Positions 7,657-14,542 of a stretch of 64,000 nucleotides of DNA are shown here, piece after piece. How positions within the stretch are numbered: position 1 is the first letter of the stretch; each line of letters begins with the position of its first letter. The stretch is from positions 4,793 to 68,792 of the forward strand of contig JBGSTO010000685.1 of assembly GCA_041736465.1 (NCBI GenBank), read 5' to 3'. The translations under genes were made by a program, and so were the position numbers. The notes below the pieces were generated by a model. It made no database searches, was not told where the DNA came from, and worked only from the letters and a program-made list of their open reading frames with translations. Source of the stretch: JAJUJL01 sp041736465. Its GTDB lineage: Bacteria > Chloroflexota > Anaerolineae > Anaerolineales > UBA4823.

Positions 7657-7858
7657 CAGCTACCGGGTAATTGATCTCAGCTAACAAAGCCTTGATCATT
7701 TCTTCGGTGACAGGATCGCTAAATGATATTGTGGCAGTCTGGCTGTCTTTGTTTGCCACCACCGATGCGACACCTTCCAACTCGCTAACTTCGGTTTGAA
7801 TGGTGTGAACACAGTGCATACACGAGATATTTGGGATGGAATACGTTACCGTGGTCAT
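7652..7858 (-). CDS. copZ: Copper chaperone CopZ (heavy-metal-associated domain)
   Basis: A 68-aa single HMA-domain protein starting MTTVTYSIPNISCMHC. The CMHC metal-binding pair sits at residues 13-16, followed by the alternating beta/alpha pattern of the fold. The ATG at 7858 is chosen because GGAGGT (7868-7863) lies 4 bp upstream; a longer reading would overlap csoR. CopZ carries Cu+ in the cytoplasm to CopA and can exchange it with CsoR. The gene lies between csoR and copA in the same direction. Confidence 0.93.
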   Translation of the reverse strand: MTTVTYSIPNISCMHCVHTIQTEVSELEGVASVVANKDSQTATISFSDPVTEEMIKALLAEINYPVAA

Positions 7859-7889
7859 AGTTACCTCCAGAAGATGATGATGGATTTGA

Positions 7890-8159
7890 TTATTTACCCG
7901 AAGTCGCAGCAAATACATCTGCGATTTCTTTCAGCACTCTTTCGCGCTCATCCGGGTCATCCCCGCGCACCGCGGTAATCAGACAGGAGTTCAGATGTTC
8001 CTCAAGAATGAGCGTGCTTACCTTGCTCAATGCCGCTTGCACCGCCTGGATCTGCCGGATGACATCGATACAATAGGTATCTTCTTCAACCATTCGCTGG
8101 ACGCCTCGCAAATGGCCTTCAATAGTTTTCAAACGGCGCAAAGCACTTTCGTGTTTCAT
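7890..8159 (-). CDS. csoR: Copper-sensing transcriptional repressor CsoR
   Basis: An 89-aa all-helical DUF156 regulator. Cys30, His55 and Cys59 have the same spacing as the Cu+ ligands of characterised CsoR proteins (Cys36-His61-Cys65 in the Mycobacterium protein), which separates it from nickel-type RcnR and formaldehyde-type FrmR. The ATG at 8159 is preferred to an upstream TTG because GGTGG lies 7 bp before it. Without copper it should bind the C/G-rich palindrome at 8184-8209 and repress csoR-copZ-copA; Cu+ binding releases it. Confidence 0.95.
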   Translation of the reverse strand: MKHESALRRLKTIEGHLRGVQRMVEEDTYCIDVIRQIQAVQAALSKVSTLILEEHLNSCLITAVRGDDPDERERVLKEIADVFAATSGK

Positions 8160-8183
8160 CGGCAAACCACCAATTTCCTTCTT

Positions 8184-8209
8184 ATACCCCCCCCATGGGG
8201 GGAGGGATA
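8184..8209 (-). promoter_or_regulatory. CsoR-type operator
   Basis: The near-palindrome is ATACCCCCCCC-AT followed by GGGGGGAGGGAT, the AT-C-run/G-run-AT layout described for CsoR boxes. It lies 25 bp upstream of the csoR ATG and covers the expected transcription start. Confidence 0.85.
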
Positions 8210-8214
8210 AACCT

Positions 8215-8242
8215 ATTATACAACAATCAACACAGATGTCAA
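8215..8242 (-). promoter_or_regulatory. Promoter of the csoR-copZ-copA operon
   Basis: On the minus strand TTGACA (8242-8237) and TATAAT (8220-8215) are 16 bp apart. The start would fall near 8208, at the edge of the CsoR operator. Confidence 0.8.
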
Positions 8243-8265
8243 GGTCGGTGTCTTTTAACAGAAAA

Positions 8266-8292
8266 TGCGCCTGGCAGAATCTGCCAGGCGCA
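8266..8292 (-). terminator. Rho-independent terminator after the UGA-containing thioredoxin gene
   Basis: A near-perfect 27-nt palindrome (11-bp GC-rich stem, 5-nt loop) is followed on the minus strand by TTTTCTGTT. It lies 23 bp after the stop at 8316. Confidence 0.85.
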
Positions 8293-8315
8293 CCGTCGAT
8301 CGAGCACCTCGTCTG

Positions 8316-8882
8316 CTACTGGCTCGCCAGTGCCTGTTGAAAAGCAGTTTCAAGCTCCTCACGCGTCACCGGGCCAATCCAAACGTTTAAGGTGTTCCCT
8401 TCCGCATCGAGTAAAAATAAATTGGGTTGGTAGCGATAACCAAGCTGCTGCTTGAAGGTATCATTCGCCGGGTCATCGATATCCAGGTAGGCAAAACGGA
8501 TGCGATCAGAATACTCAGCTTCAAGCCCATGCACGATGGGCGCAATGCTCCGGCAGGTCACTCACCAATAAGCAAAGAACTCTACCAGTTGAAGCTGTCC
8601 CGATGCAAGCTGGACACTATCCGGCAGGGTTGCCTCCATTTGCGGGCGCGCTGTCGGTTTTGCCTGGGGTGACGCCACAGCTAATGTTTCCGGCGGGTCA
8701 ATCACTGCAGGCTCCGGTACTTCTATGTCTGATGCGGTCGGATCAACCCTGGGCGCTTCCGTTTCTGCGTTGCCAGTCTCTGAAGTCAAATCGACCGTCT
8801 GCTGCTCCACTGCTGGGCCGGTGCAAGCTGATCCAACCAGCATCAAGAAGATTAACAATATAAGTGGGAATTTAGGTCTCAT
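8316..8882 (-). CDS. Thioredoxin-fold lipoprotein with in-frame UGA at the active-site Cys (candidate selenoprotein)
   Basis: Two adjacent frames are one gene interrupted only by TGA at 8564-8562. The first 106 codons encode a signal peptide with lipobox GSAC (around residue 20), an acidic Pro-rich linker, and the thioredoxin strand LVEFFAYW. After the UGA the frame continues V-T-C-R-S-I-A-P and then the rest of a thioredoxin fold (YLDIDDPAN, YRYQPNLFLLDAEG). The active site is therefore W-(UGA)-V-T-C, where thioredoxins have W-C-x-x-C and selenoproteins have U-x-x-C. Total length is 188 aa if UGA is read. A hairpin with SECIS-like geometry follows. The alternatives are a Cys-to-stop mutation or a sequencing error. 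The gene lies 16 bp downstream of a thioredoxin-fold paralogue, in the same direction. Confidence 0.7.
8525..8541 (-). promoter_or_regulatory. SECIS-like hairpin downstream of the in-frame UGA
   Basis: On the mRNA, GCCCAU pairs perfectly with AUGGGC around a CGUGC loop. The stem begins 20 nt after the UGA. A G is the second base of the apical loop, about 27 nt from the UGA, within the 16-37 nt range and loop-G rule described for bacterial SECIS elements. Such short stems also arise by chance. Confidence 0.45.
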
Positions 8883-8898
8883 CGTAACGATAAACTCC

Positions 8899-9960
8899 TT
8901 ATGGTGATATGGTTCTGATTGCGCTGTCTAGCTCTTCCAACGCCACCCGACCAGACCAGTAGCGGATCACTTCGCCTTGTGAGCTGAGCAGGAAGAAGGC
9001 TGGCGGCAGCTTCGATTTTAACATCTCTTTGAACATGCTGTTTCCCAAAGCGTCGAGGTCAAGATAGACAAATCCGACCCGTTCTCCATATCGCCCTTCC
9101 AGATTGTAAATCACCGGCGCCATGACCTCGCTGTCCGGAGCCCAAATGGCGTAGAAGGTGACCAGTTGAGGTTTGTCGGAAACCAGCTTGAAATCAGCCG
9201 GGTCGCTGGGTTTGAATACGGTGCGCACCACGGTTGGAGACAGCGTGGGGGTGGGTGTATCCACAATTAGAGTCGCGGTCGCAGAACCGGATGCAGGCTG
9301 AGTCAGGCCAGGCGTCTGGGTGACTTGCTGCGCCGGCGTCAGCGTCTGGGCAGGCCCGGGGTAGGGCGACGTGGTTGGAGAAGCAGCCTGTAATGGCAGC
9401 CCTGGCGACGCAGTAGCCTGTGGGTCCGGGTAAGCCAAGGGTGTAGGCGTAAAATTATCTGCGGCCTGTGGGCCCGGGTAAGCCGAAGCCGGTATTTCGG
9501 TTGCCGCTGGCGGGGTAGATAATGGGTATGGCGCCGGGCTGGTTGCCGCCGAGACAGGCGCTGCGAGCGACGGGCTGGGAGTCACCAGGATCGTTTCCGG
9601 CTGTGCAGGCGCGGGGTATGCGGCTGTTGGGCTGCTTAGCATCACATCAGGTGCAGGATATGCCGAAGGTGCGGTCTGCGGCCCGCTCCCGGGCTCGGGT
9701 CGACTATCCGGGGCAGGGTAGCCGGTCGCAGCAAGTGGATCATCCGGCTGGCCAGCTGGTGGGTAAGGCTCCGCCGAGCCCGCCGGTTGTTGGGATACGG
9801 TCGGTGTGCTTTGCGAGCTGTCAGGCAGCTTCAACTGGCAGCCAGACAGCCCAACCACCACGATGCTGAGAACGAGCAGCAGGAGGCCGCGGATAACCCA
9901 CCGCTCTTTTCTCCTGCCAGATCCAATCCTCGGGTTTGTGGATGTGATTACATCAAACAT
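8899..9960 (-). CDS. Lipoprotein with YPxP-repeat linker and cysteine-less thioredoxin domain
   Basis: The 353-aa product has a basic N-terminus, a hydrophobic segment and a lipobox LSGC near residue 41. A long Pro/Ala/Thr-rich linker (about 45-250) contains at least seven copies of Y-P-x-P or close variants (GYPAPD, AYPAPD, AYPGPQ, AYPDPQ, PYPGPA). The last 100 residues are thioredoxin-like (LVTFYAIWAPDSEVMAPV, VGFVYLDLDA, PPAFFLLSSQGEVI). The active-site cysteines are replaced by Ala and Ser, so redox activity is not expected; a binding or scaffold role is possible. It lies directly upstream of the UGA-containing paralogue and is divergent from the ResA-like gene. Confidence 0.8.
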   Translation of the reverse strand: MFDVITSTNPRIGSGRRKERWVIRGLLLLVLSIVVVGLSGCQLKLPDSSQSTPTVSQQPAGSAEPYPPAGQPDDPLAATGYPAPDSRPEPGSGPQTAPSAYPAPDVMLSSPTAAYPAPAQPETILVTPSPSLAAPVSAATSPAPYPLSTPPAATEIPASAYPGPQAADNFTPTPLAYPDPQATASPGLPLQAASPTTSPYPGPAQTLTPAQQVTQTPGLTQPASGSATATLIVDTPTPTLSPTVVRTVFKPSDPADFKLVSDKPQLVTFYAIWAPDSEVMAPVIYNLEGRYGERVGFVYLDLDALGNSMFKEMLKSKLPPAFFLLSSQGEVIRYWSGRVALEELDSAIRTISP

Positions 9961-10121
9961 AGTTGCGTTCCATAAAACTCAAGTCCGATGAGCTGCCTCT
10001 ATCGGATTTCCGGTTTTGAAATTAGCCTTCACGGGCACTGTCTGCCCAGGCTTGGCAGCGTCAATGATAACACGCCTTACTTATTAAGTTTCTTGAGGAA
10101 TACTGTACCTGCTCTCTATCC

Positions 10122-10148
10122 TTGACACCGCCTGTTGAACACTATAAA
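10122..10148 (+). promoter_or_regulatory. Promoter of the ResA-like gene, probably giving a leaderless mRNA
   Basis: TTGACA (10122-10127) and TATAAA (10143-10148) are 15 bp apart, which is short. The start would fall at about 10155, two bases before the ATG at 10157, and no ribosome-binding site is present. Confidence 0.55.
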
Positions 10149-10156
10149 CTTACCCC

Positions 10157-10714
10157 ATGCAAAATAAAATACGCCGGTACAACTTGTTTGCACTGCTTTG
10201 CCTGCTCGTGTCTTTGGGCTGGATTTGGCTGACGAAAGTGCCCCCTGGCAGCAGCGCCTATGCCGCTCAGCCTATCCCGCGCAAGTCGTTCGCAGCTCCA
10301 GATTTCATTCTGCCGGCTCCCGATGGTGCAGTGTACAACTTACAAGATCTGCGCGGCCGGCCTGTGATTATCAATTTCTGGGCTTCATGGTGCCCCCCGT
10401 GCCGTGCTGAAATGCCAGCCTTAGAGCGCGTCTACGCCGAGTATCAGGAGGATGGCTTGATCGTGCTGGCAGTCAACACGACCAATCAAGATGATCTACA
10501 GGCAGCCCTGGATTTCGCAGCCTCTTTGAATCTCACCTTTCCAATCCTCCTGGATGAGATTGGCGATGTTTCTTCCCTCTACCAGCTGCAAGCGATGCCA
10601 ACCACTTTCTTTGTCGATGCGCAAGGCATCATCCAGGATGTTGTAGTGGGCGGTCCTATGGCAGAAGCTCTGTTGAGAGTAAGGGCAGAGCAGTTGATCG
10701 GGGAGGTGCGTTGA
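10157..10714 (+). CDS. ResA/TlpA-family thiol-disulfide oxidoreductase
   Basis: The 185-aa product has an N-terminal membrane anchor (about residues 8-26) and an extracytoplasmic AhpC/TSA-type thioredoxin domain. The active site is NFWASWCPPCRAEMPAL near residue 80. The later cis-proline region is QAMPTTFFVDAQG. ResA/TlpA proteins reduce disulfides on exported proteins such as apocytochromes or metallochaperones. It overlaps the next gene by one base (TGATG), so it is translationally coupled to an Lgt-family membrane protein. It is divergent from the two thioredoxin-fold lipoproteins, which makes a local redox cluster. Confidence 0.92.
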   Translation: MQNKIRRYNLFALLCLLVSLGWIWLTKVPPGSSAYAAQPIPRKSFAAPDFILPAPDGAVYNLQDLRGRPVIINFWASWCPPCRAEMPALERVYAEYQEDGLIVLAVNTTNQDDLQAALDFAASLNLTFPILLDEIGDVSSLYQLQAMPTTFFVDAQGIIQDVVVGGPMAEALLRVRAEQLIGEVR

Positions 10715-11487
10715 TGCTGCCGATCCTGAACATTGGTCCTCTGGCGATCCAGGCACCCGGTCTGGCAGTATTCGTCGCCCTGTGGTTAGGATTATCACTG
10801 GCTGAGAAACACGCCCCCTCGCGCGGCATAGATCCCTATCACATCTACAATCTGGTCGCCATCAGCCTGGTGGCCGGCATCCTCGGCGCTCGCCTGGTTT
10901 ACGCAGGTCGCTACCCGAACGCATTCATCCAAAGCCCAATTTCATTGATCTCGCTCAATCCGTCCCTGCTCGATCCCGCAGGCGGCGTATTTTTGGCTCT
11001 TGTTGCTGCCGTAATCTACGCACAGCGCCGCAGTATGTCTTTCTGGCGCACGTTGGATGCGCTCACACCGGTCGCCTCGGTGCTGGCAGTAGGGCTTGGG
11101 ATTAGCCACCTGGCTTCAGGCAGCTTCTTCGGAGTTGAGACCAGCCTGCCATGGGCGATCGAGTTATTTGGCGCCAGCCGGCATCCCACCCAGGTCTATG
11201 AAATTCTTGGCGCGCTGCTCATCCTGATTCTCATCTGGCCGGGTCGAAAATGGGTAGAGCGCCTGCAGGGAGGAGGGGTCTTTCTGCGCTTCACGGCATT
11301 GTACGCCGTGCTCTATCTGCTTGTGGATGCTTTTCGCGCCGATAGCGCCATTGTCTTGGGCAGCTTCCGCCTGGGACAAATCGCAGCCATGTTTGTTCTG
11401 GTGGCAAGTGTATGGTTTATGGGTAGATTGCCTGATGAAGACAGTCAACCAGATCAGATACCAGCCATTCCCTCTCACACAATGTAG
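10714..11487 (+). CDS. Lgt-family (prolipoprotein diacylglyceryl transferase-like) membrane protein
   Basis: A 257-aa polytopic protein. The start is ATG 10714, with GGGAGG 7 bp upstream, rather than the TTG one codon earlier. Lgt-type landmarks are GARLVYAGRYP, the DPAGG loop and RHPTQVYEILGA. The canonical Lgt signature (G-R-x-G-N-F-x-N-x-E) is replaced by GISHLASGSFFGVE, so the invariant Arg and Asn are missing. It may therefore be a paralogue that does not lipidate prolipoproteins. Coupling to a ResA-like oxidoreductase suggests a membrane partner in redox or lipoprotein biogenesis. Function is uncertain. Confidence 0.75.
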   Translation: MLPILNIGPLAIQAPGLAVFVALWLGLSLAEKHAPSRGIDPYHIYNLVAISLVAGILGARLVYAGRYPNAFIQSPISLISLNPSLLDPAGGVFLALVAAVIYAQRRSMSFWRTLDALTPVASVLAVGLGISHLASGSFFGVETSLPWAIELFGASRHPTQVYEILGALLILILIWPGRKWVERLQGGGVFLRFTALYAVLYLLVDAFRADSAIVLGSFRLGQIAAMFVLVASVWFMGRLPDEDSQPDQIPAIPSHTM

Positions 11488-11555
11488 CCTGAGGGCGATT
11501 TTTGCATCTAAGAAGAGGAATTTTACTCCCCCGAGTTAAATATACAGGAGATCTT

Positions 11556-11966
11556 ATGCAGGAAGAACTTGGCTTTGAGGTAAAGTTAGATCTGCCCTAC
11601 GATGCCGCGCTAGAGCGTGTCATCCAGGCGCTGAAGGTAGAAGGATTTGGTGTGCTAACTCGCATCGATGTGCGCTCCACTCTGAAAGAAAAGCTGGGCG
11701 AAGATTTTCGACCCTTTATGATTTTTGGCGCTTGCAATCCACCCCTGGCACACCGGGCGCTCACTGCTGATCCGGCAGCAGGTCTGATGCTCCCCTGCAA
11801 TATAACCGTCGAGGCAGGCGAGGGGGGAGGCTCCATTGTGAGGATCGCAGACCCCCAGGTGATGATGATGGTTGGCGGGCTGGGGAAAAACGCTCAACTC
11901 GCACAGATCGCTGGTGAGGCGCGCGCCAAACTGGAGCGAGTCTCCATTTCGCTGTTGAGCAATTAA
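11556..11966 (+). CDS. DUF302 domain protein
   Basis: The start at 11556 is supported by CAGGAG five bases upstream; a longer frame reading adds 18 residues without support. The 136-aa product carries the DUF302 pattern: YDAALERVIQALKVEGFGVLTRIDV, then FRPFMIFGACNPPLAHRAL and LMLPCNITVE. DUF302 proteins are small alpha/beta proteins of unknown biochemical role, often found near redox or sulfur genes. No signal sequence is seen, so it is probably cytoplasmic. folB follows after 6 bp. Confidence 0.85.
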   Translation: MQEELGFEVKLDLPYDAALERVIQALKVEGFGVLTRIDVRSTLKEKLGEDFRPFMIFGACNPPLAHRALTADPAAGLMLPCNITVEAGEGGGSIVRIADPQVMMMVGGLGKNAQLAQIAGEARAKLERVSISLLSN

Positions 11967-11972
11967 CCTGGC

Positions 11973-12332
11973 ATGGATCGAATCTTCATTCTGGAGCTGG
12001 AAGCACACGGCGTTATCGGAGTTCATGCGTGGGAGCGCCAGGCTCCGCAAAGAATCCTGATCGATGTCAGCCTGGAGGTTGACATTACGCACACAGCCAG
12101 ACGCGATGCCCTGGGCAGCGACAGCCTGGATTATGGGCTGCTTGCAGACTCTTTGCGCAAGCTTGTCGAGCAGACTTCCCGCTACACCCTGGAAGCATTA
12201 GCCGAAGATCTGGCAGCTTTATGCCTGCAGCATCCGGGTGTGCAGCGTGTTCACCTGCGGGTAATAAAGCCAGGCGCTGTTCCCGCAGCAAAAGGTGCTG
12301 GCATCGAGATTGAGCGCGGGCAGGGGCTGTAA
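11973..12332 (+). CDS. folB: Dihydroneopterin aldolase FolB
   Basis: At 119 aa this has the length of FolB, which converts 7,8-dihydroneopterin to 6-hydroxymethyl-dihydropterin and glycolaldehyde in folate synthesis. The N-terminal segment MDRIFILELEAHGVIGVHAWER holds the conserved Gly-His-x-x-E-like substrate region. Other family segments are LDYGLLADSL, TLEALAEDLA and the C-terminal VIKPGAVP with the catalytic Lys. It is convergent with folE, which acts earlier in the same pathway, with 21 bp between the stops. Confidence 0.93.
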   Translation: MDRIFILELEAHGVIGVHAWERQAPQRILIDVSLEVDITHTARRDALGSDSLDYGLLADSLRKLVEQTSRYTLEALAEDLAALCLQHPGVQRVHLRVIKPGAVPAAKGAGIEIERGQGL

Positions 12333-12353
12333 AATCACGCCCTCTCGACAGGC

Positions 12354-12995
12354 TCAGAACATAGGCTCAGAGCCGCGCGAGATGTTTTCTAGAAATTCCT
12401 GCCGAGTGGCTGGATTTTTGCGGAAATAGCCCAGCATGGCAGAGGTGGTCATGCGGGCTTCATGTTTCTTGACACCCCGCATCGTTGCACACAGGTGGAG
12501 ACCTTCAACCACCACGCCCACACCCAGAGGCTGGAGCAGTTCCTGGATGAACTCTGCAATTTGCCGGGTCATCCGTTCTTGAACCTGGATTCTGCGTGCA
12601 AACAGATCGACTACCCGAGGAATTTTCGAGAGGCCCAACACCCGGCCGCGAGGCAGATAGGCAACATGGGCTCGCCCGATAAAAGGCAGCATGTGGTGTT
12701 CGCACAGGCTGTAGAATTCGATATCTCTGACCAGTACCATCTCGTCATAGGCAACATCAAATACGGCATCATTGATCAGGGCGAGCGGATCTTGCCGGTA
12801 TCCGGCAAGCAGTTCGTGGTACATGCGCGCAACCCGCTCCGGCGTTCTTAGCAATCCTTCCCGATCAGGATTTTCTCCGAAGGCAACCAGCATTTGACGA
12901 ACTGCTTGCTGGATAGCTGCTTCGTCAATATCCCCTTCGTTTAGAAGTTCGGATATCCGGTAGAGGGCATCTTCGTTCACGGATTCTAATGACAT
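12354..12995 (-). CDS. folE: GTP cyclohydrolase I (FolE)
   Basis: The 213-aa enzyme opens GTP to 7,8-dihydroneopterin triphosphate, the first step of folate synthesis. Zinc ligands are visible in YSLCEHHMLPFIGRAHVAY (Cys and His) and LHLCATMRGVKK (second Cys). GLSKIPRVVDLFARR and QVQERMTRQIAEF are the substrate-binding and assembly segments. The length is normal and the C-terminus is complete (GYFRKNPATRQEFL). It is a homodecamer in characterised species. Convergent with folB. Confidence 0.97.
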   Translation of the reverse strand: MSLESVNEDALYRISELLNEGDIDEAAIQQAVRQMLVAFGENPDREGLLRTPERVARMYHELLAGYRQDPLALINDAVFDVAYDEMVLVRDIEFYSLCEHHMLPFIGRAHVAYLPRGRVLGLSKIPRVVDLFARRIQVQERMTRQIAEFIQELLQPLGVGVVVEGLHLCATMRGVKKHEARMTTSAMLGYFRKNPATRQEFLENISRGSEPMF

Positions 12996-13060
12996 GCTGA
13001 TCCCTTATCTGTAATTGGGCAATGAAGTGTACCCCCATTATATCTCCCCGTCAAATTAAT

Positions 13061-13096
13061 CGAGATGGAGATGGACAGCATTCCATCTCCATCTCG
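13061..13096 (-). terminator. Perfect 14-bp hairpin after hpf
   Basis: CGAGATGGAGATGG (13061-13074) pairs perfectly with 13083-13096 around an 8-nt loop, 20 bp after the hpf stop. Only a weak T-rich stretch follows on the minus strand, so it may be a terminator or an mRNA-stabilising hairpin. Confidence 0.6.
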
Positions 13097-13115
13097 AAGT
13101 TTTCGTGCCAGACCA

Positions 13116-13682
13116 TCAGGCAATATCAGGTTCGATCAGTCCGTAGGTGCCATCTCGCCGCCGGTAAAGGACGTTCACAATATTGGTGGCTGCATTGTAG
13201 AACACAAAGAAATCCTCATGACCCAACAGTTCCATCTGTTCAATAGCCTCGTATTCATCCATTGGACTGAGCGCAAAATGCTTCCGCCGGGCGATAATTG
13301 GCCCGAGGGTATCGGTAGTTTCTTCTTTTTCCTCGGGTGTTAGCACATCTGTCACTGTACGCCCATCGCCGCGACCGCGGTAGCGCTTGCCTTTGTAGCG
13401 TTCCATACGACGTTGAATCTTGTCTAAGGCATTATCTAAAGCAGCGAAGATATCCTCGCTCCGTTCTTCTGAGCGGAGAATAAATCCCTTTCCCCGAACG
13501 GTGATCTGCGCTACCTGGCGATCTGCAGCGCTGCGAGCTGACTTGATATAGGCTACATCAACTCGCGCCTCCTCGATCCCTGGTAAATAGCGGTCAAGCT
13601 TCCCAACTTTCTTGTCTACGTAATCGCGGATGCGATCCGTCACATCCATGTTACGACCGTAAATTTCCACTTCTAGAGCCAT
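13116..13682 (-). CDS. hpf: Ribosome hibernation promoting factor, long form
   Basis: The 188-aa product has the two-domain layout of long HPF. The N-terminal RaiA/YfiA domain (MALEVEIYGRNMDVTDRIRDYVDKKVGKLDRYL through about residue 105) binds the 30S decoding region. A linker follows, and then the C-terminal dimerisation domain (RRKHFALSPMDEYEAIEQMELLGHEDFFVFYNAATNIVNVLYRRRDGTYGLI) pairs ribosomes as 100S particles. The ATG at 13682 is preferred over the ATG two codons upstream because GGAGG is 6 bp away from it and would abut the other. Confidence 0.95.
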   Translation of the reverse strand: MALEVEIYGRNMDVTDRIRDYVDKKVGKLDRYLPGIEEARVDVAYIKSARSAADRQVAQITVRGKGFILRSEERSEDIFAALDNALDKIQRRMERYKGKRYRGRGDGRTVTDVLTPEEKEETTDTLGPIIARRKHFALSPMDEYEAIEQMELLGHEDFFVFYNAATNIVNVLYRRRDGTYGLIEPDIA

Positions 13683-13771
13683 GATCATCCTCCAATTCTG
13701 TCAGTAGGATAATAGGTCAAAATCCATCCGCCCACCAGTCTGGACTCTCTGGTGAAGAAGATAGGTTGACC

Positions 13772-14485
13772 TTATACTGCGCGTGCCAATGCCAACCCAT
13801 ACACATCCTTTGCCCCAACCTGCATTAGCGCAGATGCACAGGCGTGCATGGTAGCGCCTGTTGTGATCACATCGTCAATCACCAGCACTCGCTTACCTGC
13901 CACTTCATCATCGGCTGTGAATGCGCCTTGAACGTTGGCATGTCGAGAAGCCAGCGACAACCCTACCTGAGTATGGGTCTCTCTTGTGCGCTTCAAGGCT
14001 TGAGGTTTGTGAGTCAGCCCGGTCATAAGAGTAAGAGGGAAGGCCAATAAAGCTGCTTGATTATACCCACGCGCCTTCAAGCGCGCCATACCCAGCGGAA
14101 CCGGTATCACGAGATCCAACCCCCATCCCAGCTCCATAAGCAGTTCAACCAGGTGAGCGGACAATACCTCGCCCAGGGCTACGTCTCGCCGGTATTTTAA
14201 TGCATGGATTGCCTGGCGCAGAGATCCATCGAAGTATCCCCAGGCGCGTACCTGCCGGATTCGAGGTTTGCTGGCGCGACAAAGGCCGCATATTCCGGAA
14301 TTACCGACGGGTTGGCTGCAGATGGGACATAGTGGGGGAACTAACCGTTTTACGCTTGCCTGACAATTGGCACACCAACGACTGCCCAATTGGCCGCAGC
14401 CTACGCAGCGCGGTGGATACAGCCAATCAAGGCCTGTCCAAATCCATCGATAAATGTGGTATGCCGGACGTACCGGCGTAGACAT
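13772..14485 (-). CDS. ComF-family phosphoribosyltransferase-like protein
   Basis: The 237-aa protein has an N-terminal cysteine-rich zinc region (RCVGCGQLGSRWCANCQ then CPICSQPVGNSGICGLC, residues about 25-70). A type I phosphoribosyltransferase fold ends in VLVIDDVITTGATMHACASAL, the PRPP-binding loop. ComF proteins take part in DNA uptake in naturally competent bacteria, and related GntX proteins occur widely. The gene lies between hpf and the Tad cluster, each separated by short gaps. Whether this organism is competent cannot be judged here. Confidence 0.9.
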   Translation of the reverse strand: MSTPVRPAYHIYRWIWTGLDWLYPPRCVGCGQLGSRWCANCQASVKRLVPPLCPICSQPVGNSGICGLCRASKPRIRQVRAWGYFDGSLRQAIHALKYRRDVALGEVLSAHLVELLMELGWGLDLVIPVPLGMARLKARGYNQAALLAFPLTLMTGLTHKPQALKRTRETHTQVGLSLASRHANVQGAFTADDEVAGKRVLVIDDVITTGATMHACASALMQVGAKDVYGLALARAV

Positions 14486-14542
14486 TCCGCTCCCTCGCGG
14501 TGACGCTAGGATAGGTTCAAGTTATTCTTATTATAGCAGAGC

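Noticed and set aside
8562..8564. UGA as a general Trp codon (genetic code change)
   Set aside because: Other genes in the window use TGA as an ordinary stop (for example at 390 and 10712), and the position calls for Cys, not Trp.
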